Shown piece by piece: positions 17,094 to 26,500 of a stretch of DNA of 53,403 nt. How positions within the stretch are numbered: the first letter of the stretch is position 1; the number at the start of each line of letters is the position of its first letter. A program made the translations under genes and the position numbers. The notes below the pieces were generated by a model. It searched no databases and was not told the origin of the DNA. It was given only the letters and a program-made list of their open reading frames with translations. The stretch spans positions 1 to 53,403 of the forward strand of contig CAUJKE010000233.1 of the NCBI GenBank assembly GCA_963205385.1, in the 5' to 3' direction. Source of the DNA: Planctomycetota bacterium. Lineage in GTDB: Bacteria > Planctomycetota > Planctomycetia > Pirellulales > Pirellulaceae.

Positions 17094-18896
17094 ATGGAAG
17101 GCGTTTCACACGTCGCCCCCTCATTTCGCCGAGTCGCGCTCCGGGCCTGCGCCGCCGTGCTCGCGGTGGCTGCATGCAGCCAGGTCGGTTGCATGACCGG
17201 CGTTAAAGAATATTTTCGCAACGGTTTGAAGGTCGGTCCCAACTACGCCCCGCCGGCGGCGGCGGTGGAAGACGACTGGATTGATAAGAAACGGACCGAT
17301 TTATCGGAAATCGAACAGCAGTATCTGCGCGCGGTGACGAACCAGGAGGTGCGCTGGGATTGGTGGCGCGTTTACAACGATCCTCTGCTGACCGAGCTGG
17401 TCACGGAAGCGCATGAGCAAAATCTCACGCTGCGTGAGGCCGGGTTTCGCGTGCAGGAGGCGCGGTACTTGCGCGCGGTCGCCGTCGGTTCGCTTTTGCC
17501 GCAGCAGCAGACCTTTAGCGGCGCTTATCAACGGCGACAGATTAGTTTAGGAACCGGCATCGTGGCGGGCGGTGGCGGCGGCTTTCCTGGCGTCAAGCGG
17601 CAGTTCAGCGTCTGGGGGAGTGGCTTACAAATGGCCTGGGAAGTGGACTTCTGGGGGCGCTTCCGCCGTGGGATCGAAGCGGCCGATGCGAACCTCGATG
17701 CGTCCGTCGAAAACTACGACGATGTGATGGTGATTCTGGTCAGCGACGTGGCGAGCACCTACCTCGAAATTCGCACGCTGCAGCAGCGCATCAAATATGC
17801 CAAGGCGAACGTGACCGCGCAACAGGGCTCGGTCGACACGGTCGAAAAACTCGTCAAGGCAGGAAGTGAAGCGCCGCTGGCGCTCGCGCAACCGGAGACC
17901 AACGTCAACCGCACGCAAGCCGCCATTCCGCAGTTGGAAGCGGTGCTGCGGCAAGCGGAGAATCGTTTGTGCGTGCTGCTCGGCACGCCGCCCCGCGATT
18001 TGCGCGAACGACTCGGCATGTTGGATCGTATTCCCATTCCTCCGCCGCAAGTCGGCATTGGGATTCCCGCGGACCTGTTGCGTCGCCGTCCCGACGTGCG
18101 TCGCGCTGAACGCGAAGTCGCCGCGCAAAGTGCTCGGATCGGCATCGCCGAGGCGGACTTGTATCCCGCGTTTACGATTAATGGCCAGATTGGCTTGCAA
18201 GCCAGCCAATTCGCCGACTTGTTCCACGAACGGTCGATCAACGGCTCGATTGGACCGTCCTTCAACTGGAACATTTTGAACTACGGCCGGATTCGCAACT
18301 CGGTGCGGGCGGAAGAAGCGCTCTTCATGCAACTCGCCACGCGGTATCAAAATCTGGTTCTCACCGCGAACCAGGAAGCCGAAGACGCTTTGGTCGCGTA
18401 CCTGCAAGCCCATCAACAGGTGTACTATCAACGCAAGGCGGCCGCTGCGGCCCTCGCGGCCCGCAAAGGCATGCTCGATAAGGTCGTTGGCGGCAAGGCC
18501 AACGTCAGCGATCTGTTCGTGGTCGATGCGACGCTCGCCCAGGAGCAAGATTTGCTGGCGGTCGCGGAAGGAACGCTCGCGACGAGCCTGACCGATTTAT
18601 ACCGCGCTTTGGGCGGTGGTTGGCAACTGCGGCTCGATCCGCCGCCCCCTGCGGAGGAACTGTTCGAACTCAAACAGCTCCCACCGCTGCCGGATGTCGA
18701 AATGCCGTCGCCGGGGCCTGTCCAACCTGCGCCGCTACCGATTCCTGAACCGGCGCCCCAAGTTGATCCCGCGCCCCAAATCGATCCCGCGCCCAACCCC
18801 GAGCCGCCGCCGGCCCAACCGCTGCCGGAAGACTCTGGGCTCCTGGGTCCGTTGGACTTCGGCCCTGCGAAAATTGGCCGCTTGCCGACGTCGTGA
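17094..18896 (+). CDS. TolC/NodT-family outer membrane efflux lipoprotein
   Basis: ATG 17094 is preferred over an upstream TTG. The N-terminus has a hydrophobic signal with a lipobox (VAAC, or VGC six residues later), so the protein is probably lipidated. The mature part opens with KVGPNYAPPAA, the conserved opening of NodT/OprM-type outer membrane factors. Two repeats of the helical/beta OEP domain follow, with AWEVDFWGRFRRGIEAA and PADLLRRRPDVRRAEREVAAQ as family signatures. These proteins form trimeric channels that work with an inner-membrane pump and a periplasmic adaptor; neither is encoded nearby. The last 80 or so residues are an unusual proline-rich tail (repeated PAPQIDPAP-like units) not needed for the channel. 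Confidence 0.93.
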   Translation: MEGVSHVAPSFRRVALRACAAVLAVAACSQVGCMTGVKEYFRNGLKVGPNYAPPAAAVEDDWIDKKRTDLSEIEQQYLRAVTNQEVRWDWWRVYNDPLLTELVTEAHEQNLTLREAGFRVQEARYLRAVAVGSLLPQQQTFSGAYQRRQISLGTGIVAGGGGGFPGVKRQFSVWGSGLQMAWEVDFWGRFRRGIEAADANLDASVENYDDVMVILVSDVASTYLEIRTLQQRIKYAKANVTAQQGSVDTVEKLVKAGSEAPLALAQPETNVNRTQAAIPQLEAVLRQAENRLCVLLGTPPRDLRERLGMLDRIPIPPPQVGIGIPADLLRRRPDVRRAEREVAAQSARIGIAEADLYPAFTINGQIGLQASQFADLFHERSINGSIGPSFNWNILNYGRIRNSVRAEEALFMQLATRYQNLVLTANQEAEDALVAYLQAHQQVYYQRKAAAAALAARKGMLDKVVGGKANVSDLFVVDATLAQEQDLLAVAEGTLATSLTDLYRALGGGWQLRLDPPPPAEELFELKQLPPLPDVEMPSPGPVQPAPLPIPEPAPQVDPAPQIDPAPNPEPPPAQPLPEDSGLLGPLDFGPAKIGRLPTS

Positions 18897-19044
18897 TGGA
18901 TGGTCCTTGTTCCAGTGGGATCGGCTTGGACTGTGTTGTTCTTACAAGCCAGGCGAAAAGCCGATCCTGCCGCTCCAGTACAACTCAGCGATCAAACTAC
19001 CTCACGCTCTACGAATCTTCCGCGTAATGACCTCGAGGAGTATC

Positions 19045-19398
19045 ATGATAGCCAGACTGTTCATCAAGGCGGGCCTCGCGTGTTTGCTGGCACTCGCGTT
19101 CAGCACCGCGCCTGGGGATGCGGCGGAACCGATCGCCGAAACCACTGCGGCGCCGGTCGTGAAGCCGTGGAAGCGCTGGTGTCCCGATTATTTATGTCTG
19201 TGTCCTGGGTACTGTCCCAAGCCATGCCCGCCGGCGCCGTGCGGGGATCTTCGCACGAGTTGCGCTTGCTATTGCAAAAAGCAACTGCCGTGCCCCTGCA
19301 TTGCCCCGCTGCGCACCACCTGCGACTGTTATGATTGCAAGCCAATCCCGCGCTGCTTCCCGCCGTCTCCGTGCCCCCGGTGCTGCCCCCGCGACTAA
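19045..19398 (+). CDS. Small exported cysteine- and proline-rich protein
   Basis: The start is ATG 19045, with GAGGAG (19035-19040) just upstream; an in-frame ATG at 19027 has none. The 117-residue product has a signal peptide (FIKAGLACLLALAFS, cleavage near DAAEP). The mature part of about 90 residues contains 18 cysteines, mostly in CxC, CxxxC and PC patterns, with many prolines and few hydrophobic residues. The spacing is irregular and does not match a zinc ribbon, EGF or ferredoxin pattern I know. It could be a disulfide-knotted envelope protein or a metal-binding protein. It follows the outer membrane efflux gene by 148 bases on the same strand. Family unknown. Confidence 0.75.
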   Translation: MIARLFIKAGLACLLALAFSTAPGDAAEPIAETTAAPVVKPWKRWCPDYLCLCPGYCPKPCPPAPCGDLRTSCACYCKKQLPCPCIAPLRTTCDCYDCKPIPRCFPPSPCPRCCPRD

Positions 19399-19599
19399 CC
19401 TGTCTGTGTCAGCCAAGGCAATGGGGCCTCGCCCATGCGGCGCGCAGGGCACATTGCCGCGCGGGGAAGCTCGATTCTCGTGTACCGCATTGTCACGCTG
19501 TCCGAGTTCTCAACTCCGAAATCCAAACTTCAACCAAGGCGGAGTTTGCTTGTAGTCGCCTGAATTGAAACTTCATTCCTCTCACTCCTCGGCCGCTCC

Positions 19600-20328
19600 A
19601 TGTCGCTACCCGCCGATCTCCTCGCTCGTCTGGCCAGGTTCGATACGCCGACGATTTGCAACGTGATTGAACTGTTCGACGTTCGCCCGCGCAACGTGGG
19701 CTACATGGATGGGCGGATTCAAAGCAACTTCCCCGCGCTGGCGCCGATGGTGGGCTATGCCGCGACTGCGTCGTTTCGCAGCGACGCTCCGCCTGTGGGG
19801 GGCGATGCGTACGGTAGTATGCAGGCCCAGCTTGATCAGTTTGCAAAGCTCCCAGGCCCGGCGGTGGTGGTGTTTCAAGATCTCGATGACCCGCCGGTCT
19901 CGGCCGTGTTTGGCGAAGTGATGTGTTCGACCTACAAGGCGTTCGGCAGTGTGGGATTAGTGACCAACGGCGCGGGGCGCGATCTCCAGCAGGTCAAGGC
20001 GATCGACTATCCGGTCTTCACCGGCTCCACGATTTGCTCGCACGGCTACTGCCACATGTTGCACTTGGGGCTCCCCGTGCGCGTCGGCGGACTGATGGTG
20101 AACACCGGCGACCTCTTGCACGGCGACGCCAACGGCGTCACCAACATCCCGCTGGCCCTTGCCAACGAGATTCCGGACCTGGCCGTCGAGTTTCTCGCGG
20201 CGGAAGAGATCATGCTCGAATATCTTCGCCCCGCTGGTCCCAAAGAAAAGGCTGAATTCGATCGCCGCCGCCAGGAGTTCCAGAACGTCGTCGCAACGCT
20301 CACAAAACGAGTGCAACGCCGCTCCTGA
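19600..20328 (+). CDS. RraA-family protein (HMG/CHA aldolase-like)
   Basis: The 242-residue protein belongs to the RraA/4-hydroxy-4-methyl-2-oxoglutarate aldolase family, once annotated as dimethylmenaquinone methyltransferase. Key blocks are DTPTICNVIELFDV near the N-terminus, VVVFQDLDDPPVSAVFGEVM in the middle, GLVTNGAGRDLQQVKAIDYPVF (the G-x-x-R-D region that binds substrate and metal), and VNTGDLLHGDANGVTNIP. The RD pair and acidic residues needed for a metal-dependent aldolase are present. Substrate cannot be assigned: related proteins act on pyruvate-derived hydroxy acids, and E. coli RraA instead inhibits RNase E. It stands alone, with no regulator or ring-cleavage genes next to it. 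Confidence 0.88.
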   Translation: MSLPADLLARLARFDTPTICNVIELFDVRPRNVGYMDGRIQSNFPALAPMVGYAATASFRSDAPPVGGDAYGSMQAQLDQFAKLPGPAVVVFQDLDDPPVSAVFGEVMCSTYKAFGSVGLVTNGAGRDLQQVKAIDYPVFTGSTICSHGYCHMLHLGLPVRVGGLMVNTGDLLHGDANGVTNIPLALANEIPDLAVEFLAAEEIMLEYLRPAGPKEKAEFDRRRQEFQNVVATLTKRVQRRS

Positions 20329-20593
20329 CGCCCGCAACTCGAGACTACTCACCCCCCGCAATGGCCAGTAATCCGCTTTTGGCTGGACAAACCTGGCCTT
20401 CTGGCGACGTGGCATCTAACGATTCATGAGATTTTTCTCGTGAACCGGAAACGCCTGGGCCGCGACAAACGTCTTAACCTCATCTGGTTGCGGCCACGCT
20501 CGGTCCCTCTGGCTGCGCCGTGGTTAGCGATCCCCTATATTAGAGGGACGGTAAAGACGGGGCTCTCTTCTCGCGGAACTTGGAGTTTGTTGT

Positions 20594-23500
20594 ATGTCTC
20601 GCTCTCTACGGCCTGTTGTGGCGATTCTGTGGTTAGTCGTCTGTTCGCTTCCGCTCGTGGCGGAGGAGGCGTTGCCGACGCAACCGGCCGCGCCGCGCGC
20701 GATCGCCGATTTACTGCAAAGCCGCCAGTACGATGAAGCGGTCGTGGCCATCGACGCCTTGCTCGCCGAGAAGAAGACCGATCAGGCGGACTATCTGACC
20801 TACCTCAAAGGCCGCGCGCAACATCTGGCCGGCAAGTATGACGACGCGGTTGCTACGTTCGACGCGCTGCTCAAAGAGTTTCCTAACAGCGAACTCAGCC
20901 GCCGGGCGCGGTTTGCCCAGGGGATATCACTCGCGCGCAAAGGCGACTATCGGGGCGCGGAATTGATCTACAAGGCGGAAGCGCAACAGGTGTTGTCGCT
21001 GGAACGTAAGGAAGACATCGCCAAGATTTACCTGGAATTCGCGGAGGCTTATTTTGCGCCTGCCAAGACAGATGTGCCGCCGGACTTTCAGAAGGCGCTC
21101 GAGTTCTACACGAAGGCGCTGGAAGTTGGCCCCCAACCGCAGACGCGCGTGGAAATCGAACTGCGCGTGGCCGAGTGTCAACAGAACCTCGGGCAGTTTG
21201 ATCAGGCCGCCGCGCTGTTAGCGCAGTTCATCAAAGATCATCCCACCGATGCCCTGGTCATCGAAGCGCGGTTCCGTCTCGGCGAATGCCAGCAGGCGCA
21301 AGGCCAGGCAGCGGAAGCGCGCCGCACCTGGCAAGACCTGTTGCAACTGCATCCCAATTCCCGCTCCGATCGCCTGCCGCAAGCGGCGTTTCGCTTGTCG
21401 GAAACGTATCGTTTGCCGAACCCCGCGGACAAAGAAGACCTGACGCTCGGCATCACGTCGCTGGAAGCGTTTCTCGAAAAGTATCCCGAACACAAACTGG
21501 CTGGCGCGGCGAACCTCCGCATCATTCAGACCTACTTGCAAGCCGGGCGATATGAAGACGCCGTGGCCGCCGCAAAGAAGTTCCTCGCCGACGAGCGTTA
21601 TGTGAAGCGCGAGGAGATCCCCGCGGCGCGCAACCTGTTGGGCATCGCTTATAAGGTGCAAGGGAAGTTCGACGAAGCGCTCGCGTCCTACACCGAGTTT
21701 CTCGCGAAACATCCCACACATCCCGCGTGGGCGCAAGTGCAGCAGGCGATCATCCAAGTCGAGTACCTCAAGGCGAAGGCCGCTTTCGATGCCAAAAAGT
21801 ACGACCAGGCCCGCGAACTGTGGTCGCAATACCTCACGAAGTACCCGCTCGACCGCCGGGCGCCCGCCATTTTGTTTCTCTTTGGCGAAATGAAATTCCG
21901 CGAGGAAAAATGGGACGACGCGATCACCGCCTGGAAGCAATTGGTGACGAAGTATCCCGGCACCAACGCCGCTTCACAGGCACAGTTTAGAATCGCCACG
22001 ACGCTGGAAGAGAAGCAGGGGAACTTCGAAGAAGCCCTGGTCGAATATCGCAAGCTCAACTGGGGTAAGTTCGTGGCCGCATCGCGCGAGCGCATGAACC
22101 GCCTCACGCAAAACGCCATGACCATCGCCACCGAGCGGGTCTTCCGCTCCGATGAAGTCCCCACCATCAAGCTCACGAGCCGCAACATCGAAACGCTGAC
22201 CGTGCGGGTCTATCGCGTCGACTTGGAAACGTACTTCCGCAAAATGCATCTGGCCACCGGACTCGAGCAGCTCGACATCTCGCTCATCGACCCCGATCAA
22301 ACATTCGAGTTCAAAGTCCCTGACTTTCAAAAGTTCCAGCAGATCGAATCGCAGATTCCCCTTTCCCCCTGGCAAGACGGGAACGAAAAGAAAACCAGCC
22401 CCAGCGTGATGGCGGTCACGGTCAGCAGTCCCACGCTGGAAGCGACCACGATGGTGCTCCGCAGCGATCTCGACATCATCGTCAAGAGCTCGCGCGACGA
22501 GCTGTTTGTCTTCGCCCAGAACCTGCTCACCGGTAAGCCTTGGAACGGCGTCAAGTTGCTCATCTCCAACGGCGATCAGGTCTTCGCCACAGGCGAGACG
22601 GGCGAGGATGGCGTGTATCATCAGCCGCTGAAGGAGTTGGAGTCGTGCGACGACGTCCGCGTCTTCGCGACAATCGACGGGCACACGGCGTCCAACGTCA
22701 TCGGCCTCAGCGGCATCGGCGTCAGCGAAGGGCTGGCCGATAAAGGCTACATCTACACCGATCGCCCCACGTATCGCGCTGGGCAAATGGTCCACGTCCG
22801 CGGCGTGCTCCGCAAGGTGAGCGGCGACCGATACACTGTCGCCCAAGGCAAGAAGTATCGCGTCGATGTCTATGACAATCGCAACCGCCTCGTCTCCGAA
22901 GCCGAAGTCGCCCTCTCCGCGTTCGGCAGTTTCCACAGCAACTTCGCGCTCCCTGCGGCGGTCTCTCCAGGCGAATATCGTATCGTCGTGCATGATAATG
23001 ACCGCGAGAGCTACGAAGGGAGCTTCACAGTTCACGAGTACCAGCTCGAACCGGTGCAACTCGAAATCACGTCTGACCGCACGATTTACTACCGCGGCGA
23101 GGAGATCGCCGGCAAAATCAAGGCATCGTACTATTACGGCGCGCCGCTTGTCGGCAAGGAAATCATCTACCGATTGGCAGAAGGGCGCGTCGAACGCGCT
23201 ACCACCGACGACCAAGGGGAAGTCGAGTTCAAGTTCGAAACGCGCGAGTTCCGCGAGACGCAACCGCTGCTGCTCCACGCCGAACTCCCCGAGCGGAGTC
23301 TCGCCACCGGCCAGACGTTCTTCCTGGCGACGCAAGGCTTCACGCTCCACGTGACCACGATTCGCGCGCTCTATCTGGCCGGTGAAACGTTCGATGCGAC
23401 ACTCGTTTGCAAAGACGCCGAAGGGAAGCCGCTCGCGGAGAAACTCACGCTGCAAGTTCTCAAGCGGACGAAGACCGATGGCCAGGTCGGCGAAGTCGAA

Positions 23501-26500
23501 GTCTCCACGCAGCAGCTTAACACCGATGAAAAAGATGGTGTTGCCCGCGAGACGTTGAAGATTGCCGCTGGCGGCGAGTATGTGCTGCGGGCCAGCGGCG
23601 TCGATCGTTTTCAGAACACGGTCACGAGCGACCTGGTCATCAAAATCTCCGACGACGAAGACGCCACGCGATTGCGCATTCTCGCCGATCGGCATACGTT
23701 CAAGGTTGGGGACGCGGCCGATGTCGTGCTCCACTGGCGCGACAAGCCGGCGCTCGCGCTCGTCACTTACCAGGGGGCGAAGATTCTCGACTACCAGTTG
23801 GTCGAATTGAAACAGGGCGCGAACAAGCTTCAGATCCCCATGACGGCGCAACTCGCGCCGAACTTCGAACTGGCCGTCGCCGTGATGACCGACACTCGCC
23901 CCGACCCCAACGCGAAGCCTGATGCCGACGGCAACTTGCCCACGGTGCGACGCTTTCACGAAGCGGCTAGCCCGTTTGAAGTCGCCCGCGATTTGCAGGT
24001 GAATCTCGCATATCACCGCGCTGGGGGAAAGCCTGGCGATCAGGCGTTCAAGCCGGGGGACGAGATCGAAGTCACGGTGCAGACGACCGACCCGCAAGGG
24101 AAGCCGCTTTCAGCGGAAGTCAGCCTCGCGCTCATCGAGCAAGCGCTGCTCGACCGCTTCCCCTGGCATGTGCCCGCGATCGATGAATTTTTCAAGAGCG
24201 CCCACCGCGTCAGCGCTATGCGGACGACCTCGAGCGTGGTGTTTGCTTATTTTCCTCAAACCAGGCCGATCAACCCGCGACTCTTGGCGGAAGAAGATCG
24301 CCGTGAAATCGAACTCGCGGAGCAGGAGCGCTTGGAAGCCCTTGATCTGGCTTTTCAGGGGGAAGCAAAGCCGCTCGTTACCTCCGTCGTGCCGGTTGTC
24401 GATCCGTTTAGTGATCCGTTTGGCGATGCAGCGCCTTCCTCCGGTGGCGAAGGTCTCCAAGAAGAAAAAATGCAACAGTTGGCGCTGCCAGCTAATCAGC
24501 CGCAGTCGGGTGATATGGACCTGGCAAACGGCCCGGCGCTCGACGCAGGCATCGATCGAACTTCCGGCGCCTACGACGAAAGTCGCTTGGGACTTGAAGG
24601 ACTCTCGTACAATCTTGGCGCTCGTGCTGGATTGGAGGCCGGCGAATTCAACGGCCCTGGACTATCGGGGCGGGGGCGTCCGCAGGCGTCTCAACTGCCC
24701 AGTAGCGGCGCGGGTTTCGGCTTCGCCGCCGGAGCAAACGCGGATTTTGACTCCTTGATTGATAAGATCACTTCTAACGTCGGCCCTAAGTCATGGACCG
24801 AAGCGAGTGGTTCTGGTGAGGGAACGATCACTCCCTTCCCCACCAACCTCAGCATGGTTGTATCGCAGACCGAGCAGGTTCAATGGTTGTACGCCAATGA
24901 CGTCCGCGATGTCCAACTCGTCCAGCGCGATGGCACGGCGACCACCTATAACCTCGAAGCGTTCTTCGGCGACAGCAACGCTGAGGCGAAGCTCGGCAAG
25001 TTTGTCGAGCAGGCGAAGCAAGAAGGCGCCGTCCTCCTCCCGCAGTTCGCTCCCGCCGAGACCGGTTACTGGAACCCCAGCATCGTCACCGATGCCGCCG
25101 GTCAGGCGAAAGTCACGCTCATGCTCCCGGCCCGTTCCACGGCCTGGTCACTGCTGGCCCGCGGCATCACGGCGGAAACGCTCGCCGGTCAGGCCGAGGC
25201 GAAGCTGGTCGCGAAGAAGGAACTGTTCGGCCAACTCAAGCTGCCGCTCGCGTTTACCGACGGCGACAAGACCGAGATTCAAGCCAGTATCCACAACGAC
25301 GCGCTCGACCACGGCGAGCTCGAAGTGACCCTCACCACCAAACTCGGCGGCAAATCGACGACGATTACCAAGAAAGTCGTGATCGAGAAGAAGGGGATCA
25401 TCGACATCGCATTCCCGCAGGAACTTACGCTCCCCGATGATGCTCCGCGTCACGGCGCGCCGGACATGTCGGCCGAGTTCACGCTTACCGTCAAGTCTGG
25501 CGAGCGGCAAGATGTTGTTAATCGTTCAGCCGATGTCCATCCCTACGGCGTTCCCGTTTATGCCATCGCCGCCGGCGCTGCGCAAGGGGATAATATCGCC
25601 GTCATCACGCCTCCCAAGAACATGCCGCTCACCGCGCCGCGCTTACAGGTGCTCGTCGGCCCCACCGTCGAAGAAAGCCTGCTCGACGTGTTGTTCGCTC
25701 CGGCGACATGGTGCCAGGTCGATTTGTCGCGTCTTTCTTCCAGCACCGACACCGCCGCCAGCGATTTAATGGCCGCCGTGGCTTTGCAACACATGCTCGA
25801 TAAATCACGCGATGCCGGCAACCCGCAAGCCGCCGAGATCGACGCCCGCATTCGATCCGCCGTGAGTCTGCTCATCTCGCTGCAAAACGAGGACGGCGGT
25901 TGGGCCTGGGGCGGATCCGGGGACAGCCATCGCTACACGTCCGCCCGCGTGCTCTGGGCGCTGAGTCTGGCGAAGCAGGCCGGCTATCGCGTCACGGCGG
26001 ATGAATTCCGCGCGGCGCAGAACTATGTCCAGAACCAGCTCACGAGCGTTCGCACGAGCGACTACGAAACGCGCACCGTACTCCTCCACGCGCAAACCGT
26101 CTCCGGCAATCCCGATGTCACGCTCGTCAATCAGCTTTATCGCAACCGCCAAAGCCTCTCGCCGGCGGCGGTCGTGCATTTAGCCCTCACCTACATCAGC
26201 ATGGATCGCAAGCAAACCGCGGCGGAAGTCCTCGGGCTGTTGGACAAGCTCAACTTCGACGCGCCGGCGGCAACGGCAGGCCGACTCGCGTGGAATCAAT
26301 CCCCGGCCGAACTGCGGGCGACCTACGCCCTCGCGCTGGAACAACTCAATCCGGCCGATGCGCGACTCCGCGCGCAAGTCGATTGGCTCCTGGCCCATCG
26401 CGTCGGCCATCGCTGGTCGCCGGACAAAGCGACCGGCCCCGCGATGCTCGCGCTCGGCAAATGGTTCACACGCACGCAGTTTCAGGCGGAGAAGTACACG

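Noticed and set aside
20513..20541. A promoter for the giant gene based on TATATT at 20536
   Set aside because: No acceptable -35 box is found at 15-19 bases, so it was not listed.
21974..24097. A 707-codon frame on the strand opposite the giant macroglobulin gene
   Set aside because: It is rich in Arg, Leu and Asp as expected for the complement of a GC-rich gene, and the plus-strand frame has clear domains.
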